Shown here one piece after another: positions 1-14,034 of a stretch of DNA of 64,000 nt. Source of the DNA: Climacteris rufus (Eukaryota > Chordata > Aves > Passeriformes > Climacteridae); assembly GCA_013398175.1 (NCBI GenBank), contig VZRZ01002434.1, forward strand, positions 1,618,019-1,682,018, read 5' to 3'. How positions within the stretch are numbered: the stretch's first letter is position 1; each line of letters opens with the position of its first letter. Under the pieces are notes generated by a model. It saw only the letters and a program-made list of their open reading frames with translations. It ran no database searches and was not told the origin of the DNA. Position numbers and translations under genes: made by a program.

Positions 1-3000
1 AGATGTCCATTTAGAGTAATAAAGTGATTTGGGCTTGCTAGTGAGGATCATCTCACTCTACGCTGTGCCAGGGTAGCCCAGTCCAGAGCTACTTCCAAGC
101 CTGACCTCCCATTCTTTCTCTTAATATCCCTCCATAGGTTACTCTGGCCTTATCTCCTATGGCCCTTGCAGGGTGACTCAGTCCCAGCTCATCTCCTCTG
201 TTTGCTCTTTCTGTCCTGTCTGTCTCCCAAATCCCATCTTTCCCCTCCTGCTAATACATCATAGCACTCTGACACAACTGTATGAAGGCACTTCCTTTTT
301 CACTGCAGGCTCTTTTGGAGTAAATAATTCCCAGTTATTTGGTCTGCAGCCCTGTGGGTCACCTGGAGATGAAACTGAAACATTCTAATCCTGAATGGGA
401 GATTATAAAATCCGGTGAAGAAAAAGCAAATGTGTACACTACATAGAGTGCACCTGGTTTTCTTCATTTGGAAAGCAACAGGCTTGTGCTCTTTCCCAGT
501 GAAAATACCATAAGTATAATTTCTTTAGACAACAGTCACTAAACTGTGTTGACTGAAGCAAACCACAGGTTTTACTTGTAGGAATAGATAATTTACACCA
601 AAGAATATTTAAATTATTGTCCAAGATCCCAGAAGCATAATTAACCTTGATTTTTAAGAGACACTAGGACACCAAGAAACTCTAGAGGTTTGATAAGAAA
701 CAACCACTGATAACAGTCAAAAATTCCATTGGGACAGGACAAAATGAGCCTGACACTGATCTTAGCAAAATCATAGAGTGGCTGCTATGTGACACTATCC
801 AGAAAGAATGAAGAAATTGTAGCATCAAGATGAAAGATATGCTGCCACAAAAAGCTTGTGATTGTTTTCTGGTTATTTCCTTTCTTCTCAAAATTACAGG
901 GTTAAAGGTTAGAGATAGTTGTGAAGACATAATGCTTTTAACACTCCATAAAGTATTTGATGTAGTCCTGTGTGACTTGTTTTTACATCTGAAAAATGAA
1001 TAAACAACACTAGCAAAAGTGAACATCAGTGTAGCTCATGCAAATATATCAAAGGTTCACAGATTACAGAAGTTTTTGTAAAAAATTGGATCTTCATCCA
1101 CTACTGCTAATACTGGTATCCCATGGACTCCTTTTCCTGGCTGACTGCTACTCAGTGTTTTTATCAGAGATCTCAAAGATTATTAGCAAAATAAAAGTGC
1201 ATTAACAGATATTGGAACTGCAAGTCATACCAGATTAACGTGGATACAAATTAACACAGGCCATAGAGTGAAGTGGGTTTACTAAAACAGGTGCCTTTCA
1301 AACCCTGTGAACAAAGAGTGGAGATCTTGCCTTTAAAATAGGCAATTGAATGCTGCAAATTATTGGCAGTGATAAACATGAGGATTCTGACAAATGGTTA
1401 TTTTTGAGTTCCAGTGATGAGACTGTCTTTATTGATATAATTTTTGGTTACAAAAAGAAGAGATAATTGAGTAGAAAAATAAAAGAAATATTAGTCCTCT
1501 GTCTGGCACCAGGGAGAGCTTTTTGGGAGTCATCTATTCAGTTGGATGTCTACCCTGACAAAAGAATGTAGAAAATCTGGAAAGTGTTTAGAAAGAGCTA
1601 TGACAATGACCTGAGATTGCAAATAGTGGTTTAGAAATACCACAGCCTTAAAGTAATTTCATGTAATAGATAGCTTTCTAATTCATCAGGACAGGATGTA
1701 AACAAGACTCAGTGACTAGAAGCTGTAGTTAGATGTAATCCAGACTAGGAGATTGCCTTTTTAACAGGGTGACAAATCAGCCACTGGGGTTATGGTGCTT
1801 TGTCTCAGGTAAGATCTTGAAATCCAACCCAGGCCTGGACACATGGGATCAGTCAGCTTGAGCTCTGGGCTTGAAGCAGCAGTTTGTGGGTAAGATTCTG
1901 CAGCCTGTACTATGTAATAGTCAGTATAGTTTATAATTTTCCTGTGCATCTTTTGAAAAGCCTGAAAAACTCTGTTTAGCTGTTGTGGAAAACTGGACGA
2001 GAATTCTTATGTCTTCAGAAGAGATGTGGCCATCCACTGAAGTGCAGTCTGTAGAACCAGAGAAGTGGAAGACTTCTATGAGGAATGTGCCCCACTGGAT
2101 TGTTTAAACTCACTACATCTGTGGCAGACCTGAATGAGGTTTTAATATACACTAAAATGATTCCGTAGGCAGTTATATACTGTGAAGCCAAAACATTTCC
2201 TTTCCTCCCCCTTTCCCTCCTCCCAAGCCCTAAGGCTTTTCATTCACAGTAGAGAAATGGAGCCAGTAAATCTATACTGTTCTATAAACAGGGCAGCACA
2301 ATGTGTGTTAAAATTCTGGGCAATTCCTTGTAATCGTACATACTTAAGTAAAATTTACATGATCATTACTGGCTGCTCTTGGGCAATGGCTCTTTGTCAG
2401 CCTATAGTGATTAGCACATCAGTGCTGCCAGGACAAAATTCTGTCAGCACCACAAGAAGCAATTTCATCAGGTTTCTTTTTACCCAGGCTTGCGGCTCAT
2501 ACTGGCCCTGCAGCCTTCTCGACTTTTTCTTTTTTCTTTTCCCTAGCCATGCAGTCTGACTCTTCAGATGGAAATTAAAACAATTTCAAGAATGAGGAGT
2601 TCTATCCTGTTTCTAAAAATAGCCTGATCATCAGCAGGGGATGTGATTCCTTAGCCATGTGCAACAAAGATGACCTCTTTGTCAGGTCTAGCCTGCAGCA
2701 GGAGGTGTCTGCTCCTGGTCTACTTTTACATTGGTTCAAAAATAAACAGGCAGTTCCTCTGGCTGGCCTCCCTCTCCAAAGGCGGGCAAGGAACATTCTG
2801 TACAAGGAAGCACTCACAATCATTCGAGGGGCCAACTCTAATGAAGTTAATTGATGCATCAAGGACGTGTGTTAAGCATTAATGCTCTGCTAACATGTCC
2901 ATGGGTTGCACAGCTACACATTATATTAGTGCACAGTAAACACAGGACCATACATTTAGGATATCCTACGGACGTGAGTTGAAAGAGAATGCATTTATTT

Positions 3001-6000
3001 TTGCAAAATGGAGTCTTTGTGCTCAGATCTGAAACTTATGTAACATGCCAGGGACACCAGAATATATCACTTTTCTAAAAACAGTTGAGTAAACCAGAAA
3101 TGTGTACGATATTTTACAGAAAAAAAAAATCCCAATTAAAAAAAAAAAGTTCACTTGAGTCCTACATGAATTACATCTTTTAGAAAAACAAAACAGGGAA
3201 GGGAAAATTTTAAAGTTAAAGCAACATGAAAGCCATTGCAATGCGAGCATGATGGAAAATTAACCCCTCTTTAACAATCTTTAGTATCCAGGAAAGAGAA
3301 AACTACATTACAGTGCAGGCATGTTGAGGGCGCAAAATCTGAAATGAAGAACGGGGGGTTCAGTGCCCTGTTCCAGCAATGTAGAAGCCTTAGTTGGAAC
3401 AAAAGAAGAAAGTACATTAAAATATATTTTCTTTGTGAGAGAGATGGTCAGTAATGTTAGAACAAGAACCTGGATGGGTATATTTGCCCTTGTAACAGCA
3501 CGTACACCCAGAAAAAGAGCGGAATGCCAATACTCCACTATACACACTCCACTCTGTCCCAGCTCTACCACTGTGGTGGGATTAATGCATTCAGACACTT
3601 GGAATGACACTGCTGATAATGTCGGCTGTAGAGCCATCATTTGGGTTTAGGAGGGAAACATCTGATCACAGTGCCGTGTCTCTCTGTCATGGCCTTCCCC
3701 AGTCACATTATCACCAATGTACTGTGCCAGGGCCTCTGTAACACCAGAGAAGAGACAAAGTAGCTCCAGACACAGGGTAGAATCTAAAGTCAGGGAGGTA
3801 TTTAACACCTTACAGCCATTAGCTCCGTTAAAGTGAGTGGTAACACTAAAAACGTGTTATTCCTGTTGCTGGCTTGTGTGATTAAAACTCATCTCCACAC
3901 AAACAAAAGGGCACAAAAAGGCAGGAAAAGGAACCCAGGGAATCCCTTGATATGGAGACTCTCCCAGGAGACCTCAACCCATCAGTGGCTCATCTGCACA
4001 CACAGGGAGGAGCAAAGTGGGGGCACCCCAAACACCTACTCAGAGAAATGAACCCTCACCCTGGCCCCTCCAAGGGCAGCCCCAGGGGACTGCCAGCCCC
4101 ATCATCCACCAGTGACACCCAGAAGGATGAGATATCCAGAACATCTCTTCAGGCCACCTCCCAGACTGAGGGGTCACAGCCTGGGGGAATGGGGCACTTT
4201 GCAGGATGATGCAGGGGAAGAGCATCTTGAGTTTGTACAAAAGTTTGTACTATGGAGTGTTTCATGGAGGAAGCAAAAGCAAAAGCAGGGGAAGGGAGTT
4301 ATCAAGGTGGTTAGGGAAGGAGGAAGGGTGGAAATTAGGGAGAAAGGGGACAAAAGGAGCTGATGTAAACTGTTTCTTGTCAATACACTTGCCCAGTCAT
4401 GCTCTCTGCCTGGCCATTCCAGTCTGTCCTGCCTTCCCAATACACACTGCTCCTGTGGGCATGTGTGTGTATGGAGTTCACAGGGGCAACCAGTGGCAGG
4501 AGACCATGGGCCCAGGTCAGAGGCAATGCTTGGTGCTTCTTATGATGAGAACCAAGTTCCACTTTCCCTGTGAGGAACAGGTTATCTTTCCTCTAGCAGT
4601 GTTAAAACCTAATTAAAATAATTGCAGGACTTAATTTTCCAAAGTAATGATTGAATAAAGAACTTGAACACGGACTTTAACAGAAGAGATGTGGAGAAGT
4701 ACCCAGAAGAGTGTGACTATAGGTACATTTTTCTGTTGGATCTTGCTAACTATATTTTTGTAAAAAAAAAAAAACCTCCAAACAACCAGATTCTGGGCCA
4801 CTGGGCCCTTCACATGAAAAGCATTTAGCAGTAAATGTTGGTGCCATCAGTCAGATATTTGTACAGAGAGTGGTAGAGTGAGTGTGAACTTAGGTCTGCT
4901 GTTTAAATTCTCCACACTGTGGTTTTCCCATTTGTAAAGAGGAGAGGTTACAGCCCTTCCTTAACTCACAGGAATTTTGTTTGAACCTAAAAGATGGTAT
5001 GGTGTGGTGCTAAAAGCTATGCCACCGAGAATGACACAAGTGGGTATGTGAAATGGCAGTCTACATAGAAAAGCAAAATCTTTTCTAGGGAACTTTGTAG
5101 AGGGAGGTGCTTGAACAAGTTGAACAGATAGAAAACTAGGTTCTCATTGCTGATTGTTATTTCATACAGTTTCTAATTAATTTTTCTCCGCTTAAGGCTT
5201 CTATTTATCTCCATGTTTCCCGTTTTCTCTTTCCCATTTTTTCTGGCACTGAAGCAAACATTAGGCATTTGAGCCAGAGAATCCCAGATCTAAACTGTTT
5301 CAAAGAGTGTAAGATGGGGGATGAAAACAGAGTTTTGGCTCCTAAAATGTAAGGTCATCTGGGGATTCAAATTCCACTGAGTTTGGGATTGTGTGATTGT
5401 GAGATTCCAGTTCAAGCCCATCTCTCCAGTCATAAGGTGGAATTCATGACATTAAAATTCCTTCCACAGCACGAAAGGGATGTCATCATAAACACTACAT
5501 TATGACTTCCCTACAGGTTGCTGCAGAAGAGGAAACTAACCCAGGAACAGCAGAGACATTTAAAAAACATCATGACCTTTGAGTAACAGAAAACATGGGA
5601 AAATCTAAGTCTTAAAGAAACTAATTTGATTCTGGTTTGGCACTCTGTGCAAATCCCTGCATAAAGAGAAGTTTAGGCCAGGGATTTCTACTCTGCTGCC
5701 TCTTTAACTGCAGGCACAATTTTGCATATAAATATTCTAAATCTGAGGTCTTCATACATCCTAAACCAAGCATTGATGCTTCTGAAGTGTAGCAATTAAT
5801 TATTAGAGTCTAATTGTGAGAAAGGCAACCACAATAACACTCCAGCTCTGAATCTGGACATGGAAAAAATAACAAAGCAGAAACAAAAACAAAGAATAGA
5901 AACAGAGTCTGTGTTGGAGCCTTTCTAAAAATCATATGCAAGAATCCAGATGGAGAGAGTGCTGGCTGCTGTTCATGCCTAACATGATCAGCAGATAGAT

Positions 6001-8574
6001 GAGTGGCTTGGAGACGTGAGAAGTGGGCTAGAGAAAATGCCAGACTGCTAGTTGGGATTTCAAGGAGTGTTTGTGGTAAGCCACAGTTCAGATCTTCTTT
6101 TGCTGTGGCCCGAGTGCTGTCTTAGAGACCATGAATGGAAACTTAAGGACCAAATATTTTGGGGCTGGTCATGATTTCATGATAGTGATCCCATTTTCCA
6201 ACCTGTAAGCCATATCCCTTTTAAATCTTGTGAGCATCATTGAATAAAGAAAACAAGCCAGTCTCACTTCACCAAAAGGCTTGTAGCACAGACCACAATA
6301 TTAATAAAGGAAAGGGCTACACAGGTATTCTCCTCTTCCCAAGCTTTAAACATTTTTTGTCATTATCTTTCAACTCTCCTCAGCCTTAAACCACCCCAGG
6401 TTTTGGGCTGGGGAAGGTCTCTTTCTCTCTGCATCTCCCTCCCTTTGTCCCTTCCCTACTGCTACTGGTAATACCCTCAGCCTCCTCTCTTCTTCTCCCA
6501 GCGGACACTTAACATTTCAGTGGTCACTTTCAGACTATGAGATTCTGCGCAGGCTTGTCCAAGTGGTTTAGACTCCTTCCTTTTCCCTTTCACCACTGCT
6601 GTTACGTAAGGAGGCAGTAAAAGACAAACCTGGTTACATTCTTGCTGTGAGTATGTGTGGTCAGGCTTTTGTGGACGAAAGTGGTGGTTTACTATTCCCA
6701 GAGTTGCTAGAGTGCAGAATAAAAAGGATGAAAACCAAAAAGGACATGCAGTGTTTATGCCATCCAAAGCATCTCAACACTTTGTTTGGTGTCAGGTGCA
6801 TTGCCTCAGGCACAGATCTTTTCTTATTTGCTCAAAGAGATAATGTGCAATTAATTGACAGATAACAATGTTATTTCCCTTTCTTTCTGTATTCTCTGGA
6901 ATATCCAATACTGCTCCCTTAGACCATCCCAGGTTCTCAGCACAAGAGCAAAATCTGGAAGGGATTCTTTGACATTCTGATTTGCAGCAGAACCTGAACT
7001 AACCCAGAAAATGATGATCCAATTGGGCTGCAGCTTATGTTTCTAAATCTTTTAAAAAGCCTATGTCAAATGGGAAACACCGAGAAAGACAAAGTTCCCA
7101 GATGTTGGAATGATGTTCCAGAACCCTAGGGAAAAATTATTGTAAAGACCTGAGTATGTACTGCAGATGTCAGGTTGTTATATATGCTTGTTTCAAAGAC
7201 CATTAAAGTCATAGAGAATCTTTATCTTGACAGGTTTTGGATGAGGCCTGTGCATGTGGAGGGGTCTAAAGTGACAGCTGGCCCGAGCAGGACTGATAAA
7301 AACTGTGGCTATCATGGAAAGGGATTTCCAAGCAGAGTACCCACAGAGTATGTTTGTCTCTATACTCATGTCATGGGTTAATACATTTGCTACTCCAGAA
7401 AATTGCCCAGGACTCTTTGCCTCTTACTGCTCCAGCACAATTGACAAGCTGGATAGGGAGAAAAGCCCGTTTCCAGTTGGATTTCCCCTTTAGCACAGCT
7501 CTATATGCTTGTATAATAGGAAACAGCCTTTTCTATTTCTGTTCAACCTCTGGAGGCTTGGATTTTCCCCAGAATTTTTGATTAACAGCTGAGCCTAAAT
7601 CAGAGCTGCCTGGGGTCTCCTTTGCCTTACTGACACATCATAATATCCTTTCATCTGCTATTCCAAGTCAGTTCCTTGCCCTGTCAAGCAGCTCACTCGC
7701 TCCGAGAGAGACCACGTTAATCCCTCTCTCTTTCTTAGACCTTCCTGAGCTGTATCGAAGCAGGACTTCCATGACAACAGGGAAAACTTCTTTGTTTGGC
7801 TGACTCAGAACCAGACAGCAAAGGACACTGGATTATGTACTGCAGGTCACAAGGTGCATTCGTTAAAGATAATCAGCTTCTGTATGCTCAGGCCTGCTTC
7901 AGGCTTTACCTGGGTGGCTCAGGAGCCAAAACAGTAAAGCCACAGCAGTGGCTTTTCACAACATCTCTTGTAAATTAAGGCACTCTTACAGCACTAGCTG
8001 GGATCTGTACCTTACTCCTCACCATCAGACATAAAGAGAAAATCCCTCTCTGTGGCTTAAACTCAGATAGATTCATCTCTTGGAGGTGGAGGAGATGAGA
8101 CTAAACCAAATAAAACTAATTTTGCAGTTTTAAATGGGCTGTCATTTAATCATCCCAGAATGAACTGTGACACAGGATTTTTTTTTTTTTTCTATTTGTG
8201 GAAACTTGGTGTAGCTAGATAGCACTGGCAATGTAAACAGCAAAACCTGTAAAAAGTGGATGGCAAAATGGTAAGATTACATATGCCACATCTGCATGAC
8301 CTGCATGGGTAGGAATGCAGTCGAGACAACGCCAAAGCTCTGCTGGAGCTGGAGTATTAAGGGTAAGAATCAGATGGTTTTGTAGTTACATCGGTGGAAG
8401 AAAGGGCAAAGAATCCACTGCTCAATGACAGGCTACAGGGAAGAAGTTGTAATTTGCAGCTGAGATTTCACATGTGAGATTTGTCTTTAAGCCTCCCAAG
8501 TTTCTGAGCCACCTAATACAGTCTGTTAGTACCCACAGGAAAAGTGTTGGGGATCCCTTCACCCAACTGATGTG
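1..8574. other. Non-coding region, no gene recognised
   Basis: No exon, conserved protein or named repeat could be supported here. The open reading frames are short, overlap on both strands, and encode no recognisable domain. If the CCDC91 last exon lies to the left of the window, this is intron sequence. If not, it is downstream intergenic DNA. Homopolymer runs occur at 4762-4774 (A) and 8178-8191 (T). Around 2995-3000 the minus strand carries an AATAAA hexamer beside A/T-rich sequence, but nothing else there suggests a transcript end. Confidence 0.6.
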
Positions 8575-9015
8575 CGCAGGTCCATCACGTCATTCTGGGG
8601 GCATCTGAGGCTGCCAAAGGAGCTGGCTGATGTCACTGAGGGCCTGATTTCTATCACCTTTGACAGATTCTGGCATTGAGGGAAAATTCCTAATGCCTGG
8701 CAAAAGGTAGGTGTTGCAAAAATGCCAAAAAAGGCTAAGAAGCATCCAGGGAACTTGTAGCTGGCCATCATAACTTCAGTTCTTGGGATGATTGTGGAGC
8801 ACGTGCTCTTTAAAGCCACTTCTAAATACATGAAGGATGAGAAGGTAACTAGAGGGAGCCAGCATGGATTTATCAGGGAATGTGATGCCTGACCAATTCC
8901 ATTGCTTTCCATAATAGGGTGCCTGACACTGTGGACAAGGGGAGCAAGAGGGAGGCTGAATGCCTGAATTTTCACCAGGCCCTCAACGCAGTGTCTTGTA
9001 GTCTCACAATGAGTT
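8575..9015 (+). mobile_element. CR1 LINE fragment, decayed reverse-transcriptase region of ORF2
   Basis: Translation on the plus strand gives a degenerate CR1 reverse transcriptase. The peptide ELADV (8620-8634) is followed in the same frame by a GKIPNAW-like stretch, then HPGNL, then SQHGF (8857-8871), the order seen in the fingers/palm part of avian CR1 ORF2. In-frame stops lie between these motifs (TGA after ..DRFWH, TAG after HPGNL). A frameshift follows HGFIREC, after which the reading continues as CLTNSIAFHN and later LNFHQALNAVS, matching the usual CLTNLIAFY and LDFSKAFDTVS positions. The fragment is 5' and 3' truncated and cannot be active. The 138-codon open frame on the opposite strand is only its shadow. 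Edges are approximate. Confidence 0.85.
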
Positions 9016-11604
9016 ATGAAATATTGTGAGATACAGCTGAATAAGAAAATTGAGTAAGCTTTTACTACTGCTCTTTACCCTTCAAATTCAGCATAGACAT
9101 GAACAATTCCCTAAGTGACATTCCAGAACAGCCCCTTTGCACTTTTTCCCCGTTGTGGGACAAGACGGACAGTGTCTGTTCAAAGGAAAGCTAAGGCCTT
9201 CCCAAATACAAAGCCATTAACAGAGTCCCTATAGAACCTGTCACCTAACTGGAGTCACGTGGAGACAGCTGTGGATGAGCCTAGAAAGAGAAGAGTGTTA
9301 AAGTCCTTTGCCCTCTGATTATCCCTCAGTGAAGAGAATTTGGTCCAGAATAATTCAACAAAGCATTTATTAAAGCTGTGCAAATGTCACCCAAACTCCT
9401 TCCTGCCTCCAAGTAAGTGCCAGTTAAAGCTGGGGGGATGTAAAAATGGAGGAGAACCATCTTCTTCCCACTCTACCAACCCAAGTTCAGCTTTGGGAAA
9501 GCTCAGCCAACCTCTAAGAAGTTGTCTCCATTGAATATTCTTCCAGAAGATCACATTTATGCTTTAAATGATGCTGGCCACATTTTCTGACATTTTTCCC
9601 TAAGGATACACATCTTTCCATCCTGCCTCCTAATGACTCATGCAAGCTTCAGATGTTTAATTAACAAATCTGTAATTGACCATTATAGTGCTCCTTTTTA
9701 CAAAAAAAAAAGGACAATGAGATAATTGACTTCAACCATAAGTTTGCCCAAATTAACTGGAATGTAAACACGAGAGACAAAACTATGGAAAGGAAAAGAG
9801 GACTAGGGCGTTACTGTAGTGTAAAATTTTGTCTGGGTATATAAACAAAAATATATTTTTTTCAGAAAAAAATTGTCTTCTCACTTCCTATTCTACACTT
9901 CCATTACATAATGTAAGCATGTCAAAATATCTCCAGATTCCCTCTTGGTGGTTATGCTTAAACAAAGTTCGTGTGTGTCCTTCCTTGGCAGATACCAATT
10001 AAACATCACTGTTTTAACCACCATTTTTAGAACTGGCTTTTATACATTGCCAGATGAGGTCACAAACTGCTTCCTGTCAGTTGTCAGACACTTTCCGAAA
10101 ACCCAGAACCGACAGCAGATGTACTTTCTGTTGTTCACTTGATTGTTGTTTGTGAAAAGAAGGAAGTGTTTGGGGAGAGGTGAAGCCATGGGACATTGAT
10201 CAAGAGACTGGGAAGTGTTCACCCTCAAAGCAGCCCTCCCAGCACAAGATGATTTCAGCCACTCCGAGCTCCAAGCAAACAGTTGTTTCATTTTCAGTCT
10301 GGACCTTTCAGGATGTCAGGGTGCTTCATCACTGCTTGCCGCAGAACAGCCTTCACGTTTCACACAAGTTCTTTGCTCAGTATCCGACTTCTCTATAATT
10401 CCCAACTTTTGCTCAGAGGCAAAGTACCAGAGAAAGGTTGTTTTTCTGTGCTGCAAGTACAGCCTTACAACGTGACCCTGGGATACTTCCAGGGAACTCA
10501 TTTATCCCTGTCCCAGCAAGACTGTAGCACTCTATCACTCTCAACATGGGTGTCAGGAGAATCCCAGCGTTTTCCCACTCATACTTTCCATGGTCTGTTC
10601 ATGTGAGGACTTTTATTCTGTTTATTCCCCAGAGTCCCTGTGTAAACTAACACTACCTTGTGATTCCCTGTAGTACAGCCAGCCCATAACTCTCCCAGGC
10701 CTCAGAGTGAAGGCTGTGAGAGCACTTGTCAGCTGAACCAGGTGATATCCCCTGTCACACCCACACTAGAATTCTGAAAGACCAGGGTAAGTGCGATATT
10801 GGCATCCACTACACCTGCAAAGGCTGACACAGTGCTTGAAATTGTCTGAGACATCAAGATGAGACCCTAGTTGACAGCATAAATAAACAGCATTTTTAGT
10901 AAACACAAGAAAAATTAATTCCTCAGAACAATTTACCTTATTTTCACTGGCAAATGGAACATTTTCCCTCCAATACTTTACCATACTTTAACCAAACATA
11001 GTTCCTGGTGTAAAGTGAAAATCAAAGCTTCTCTGAAGCAACAATTACCAGTCTGATTCTATGCACAAAGTAACCTCTCAATGAAAATGGCTTAACCCAG
11101 CAAGTGAATGGAAATAGCACAAACTAGCCTGGTGACCCTCTGATCCCAACCAATCCACCCAGATGAGATTTTGTGGAATGTCATTGTGGAGACAGAGGGT
11201 TTTCTATCCAGCTTCTTTAGAGGTATAGCATGCAATTTTGAAAAACCTTTGCAGTGTCATTGCTCAGCATCTGTCTTTGAGCAGGAGAGCTTAGATAGCA
11301 TTGTCCTTCTCTCCTTACATAACAGTGGTCTCTGCAAGAATGAGGCTGAGGAGCTTTCTAAGAAATCAAATAAATTCCTATTTATACCATGAGGGATAGC
11401 AATGTAGTACTTTCCCTCAGACTCCACTGCACACCTTTGCAGACAATTAATCTTGTTCGCAAAAGAGCTATCAGATTCTACTCCATACATTGGAGACCAT
11501 GAATCCTCATTGTGAAGGCAGAGATGAGGGAGATCTGGAGGGACTACAGCAGCAGTGAGGATTGCATGTTAGTCGTTACAGGTGGAGTCTGAGTCTCAGA
11601 AGCT
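9016..11604. other. Non-coding region, nothing recognised
   Basis: AT-rich unique-looking sequence between two CR1 fragments. Short overlapping open frames near 10.0-10.6 kb occur in several frames at once, which points to chance rather than coding. A run of A lies at about 9702-9711. Confidence 0.55.
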
Positions 11605-12074
11605 GCCAGCTAATTCCAGCATCCAAAGGAGAGTTATGAAGATGGTGAAGGGCCTAGAGGGGAAGCCATATGGGGAGTGTCTGAGGTTGCTTGGCTTGTT
11701 CAGCTGGAGGAGAGGAGATTGAGGTCAGATGTCAGAGCAGTTCCGCAGCTTCCTCACAAGGGGAAGAGAAGTAACAGGCACTGATGTCTTCTCTCTGGTG
11801 AACAGGGACAGGACCCGAAGGTATGGCCTGAAGTTGTCTCAGGGAGGTTTAGGTTGGACACCAGGAAGAGGTTCTTCCCCCAGAAGGTCGTGGGGCACTG
11901 AACAGGCTCCCCAGAGAATGGTCATGGCCCCAAGGCTGCCAGAGCTCCAGGCCTGACAATGGTCTCAGGCACAGGGTGGGATTGTTGTGGTCTCTGTGCA
12001 GGGCCAGGAGTTGGACTCTATGATCCTCGTGTGTGCCTTCCAACCCAGGACACTATAATTCTATGATTCTATGA
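11605..12074 (+). mobile_element. CR1 LINE 3' end, plus orientation
   Basis: The stretch follows the familiar 3' portion of avian CR1: GGCTTGTTCAGC, then GACAGGACCCGAAGG, GGTTTAGGTTGGA, GGTTCTTCCCCCAGAAGG, GGGCCAGGAGTTGGACTC and TGATCCTCGTG. It ends in two copies of the ATTCTATG octamer type at 12058-12074. This is the expected 3' untranslated region and tail of a 5'-truncated copy. Several differences and small deletions show it is old. The left edge is uncertain, because similarity fades around 11600. It has no intact coding capacity. Confidence 0.92.
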
Positions 12075-13980
12075 ACTCACTGTCATACCCACCTCTGTGT
12101 ATGTTAAAGAACATCTGATGTCTTGATGCCTCCCATGCTGCTGGAGGTCAGTTCAAACCAGAACCGTGCACCAGCAAAAGCACCAGTTCACAGTCACTTA
12201 CCAAAAGAATTTGGCAGTGTGTGCACCCTGAAATTTCAGGTCAAACACCCCAGTCCCGCATTCCTTGCAGCTCCCTTTGGTTTCAGGCTGTGTGCAGTTT
12301 GTGGCAGGAGTACATCAGCTGTTTACGGACCACAGGGGATGGCTGTGGGAAGATAAATCACATAGAGCCTCCTCTGTCTCACATACACATCAGGCTTTTC
12401 AAAACATCCATTAGAACATACTCACACATCATGAACTTGGGATTTTGGGAGTATTGGGCATTGTTATGTTAAGGCTCTTCACTCACTTTCTTCCACAACA
12501 ACATCTCCTGGAACAGATCTGTATCTCTCACTGAAACCTCCCTATGACCAGTCATTGATCTTTTCACTTTTTCCCAGGCACTTCAGTTGTATTGGAAATA
12601 TTTTTTAATTGTGAATATGCCTGACTTAAAGTTGCCTTTCTGCTCACTTCAATCACTTTTAAATCTGTCCCTGAACCCCCTTGGCAGCATATGCTGTGAC
12701 AGGGTGAATGAAGGGAACAGCCGTGCTGGTCTGAACATCTGCGAGATGTGAGCAAAAAAAGCAAGTTCAAATTACCCCTCCTAAAAAAAGTGACAGATGT
12801 GAGTAAGAGGTACCGCTCATGAGACACCTCTGTGGAGTAAACATTTTGGAATAATGTTCCAGGCAACAACTACAGAGCCTCTAACAACAGATTGACCAGC
12901 CATCTATTACATTTCAAACAAAATGACTCAAAGGAAAATGTTCCAAACAGGCACCACTGGGCATTTGACTCAGCCCAAGCAATGTTTTAACTATTTCTTT
13001 GCCACAAAGCACACATGTGCCTCATGTAACCCATGTAGAAGGGTGCCAGTCAACCTTCTACAGATGCAGAGGATACATGACTAGTTTTTCCACCAAATTT
13101 CTAAAGCCTGTAGCCATCACAGGGTGTTGTTGTTTCCTCTCAGTGTGGGATGCCAGGTTCAAACTAATTATTTAGCTATTTTAAACCTTTTCTTATTTTG
13201 TTTATTTTTTTTCTTTTTTCCCTTTCTTAAATAACATTAGCATTCTGGGTTAGCTGAAGGGCTAAAAGCTGGTTTTAATTTAAATATAAATAAAACCAGA
13301 AGTGACTGTGTGATTGTACTAAAAATAAATTGTTTTCTGTTCTAAATGTTTCACTGATCTTAAAATTGGGGGAGGAGGAAAACGAGACAGGATGTCCAAC
13401 TCTTTTTTAGCTGAGGGTGCCTCTGTGGCATTCTGTCTCTAGAGAAAGTGAGTCGTTTCTGAGATACCATTACTTTATCTGGAAATGTATTTACCACACT
13501 TTACCAGCACATCTATTCAGTATGTGGTTCAGAAATCATGAGGGGAAATCACACACTGTTAAGACAGAGCATTCTTGAGCGAGCCCCAGTTATGGCAAAT
13601 TCAGCAGCAGAAAAGGAGGCTGTGGTGAGAGCAGTTACTGAAATTTTCCAAATAAATAAAGCAAACAAGTTGATCCAGGAACAAACTCGTACCTATATGA
13701 TTTATAAGAGCAGGAGTTGGGCCATGAAGGCAAGGTGAACCTAGTGAACCAGCAGTCACAGGCCACCCGTGGGCTGCAGGGCTGCCCGTGGTGCCTTTGC
13801 CCCTTGTAACCCGTCCGTGACAACTGGGACAGACCTCATCTGCTCTGAAGTGTGTGTGGCTTCTAGCAGTGCTCAGCAACTTCTACTGGCTTACAAGCTG
13901 CTGATGAGCTCCAATGTGGGTTAGTATCAACAGGGAAAAATATAGGGATCCTATTTACAGCCTCCTGGCAGCAGATGGGT
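12075..13980. other. Non-coding region, nothing recognised
   Basis: No gene or named repeat was recognised. A T-rich stretch lies at about 13196-13225. The last few hundred bases run into a long A tract at 13981, so a retroposed sequence ending there is possible, but I recognise no parent gene. Confidence 0.5.
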
Positions 13981-14034
13981 AAAAAAAAAAAAAAAAAAAN
14001 NNNNNNNNNNNNNNNNNNNNNNAAAAAAAAAAAA
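13981..14034 (+). repeat. Poly-A tract interrupted by a 23-N assembly gap
   Basis: Nineteen A residues (13981-13999) are followed by 23 N (14000-14022) and twelve more A (14023-14034). The gap sits inside the homopolymer, so the true tract length is unknown. It could be the tail of a retroposed copy ending at 13980 or a plain homopolymer expansion. No target duplication was visible. Confidence 0.95.

Noticed and set aside
8559..8975. 138-codon minus-strand open frame
   Set aside because: It is the antisense shadow of the CR1 reverse-transcriptase fragment.
11729..11956. 75-codon plus-strand frame
   Set aside because: It falls entirely within the CR1 3' end, which is non-coding.
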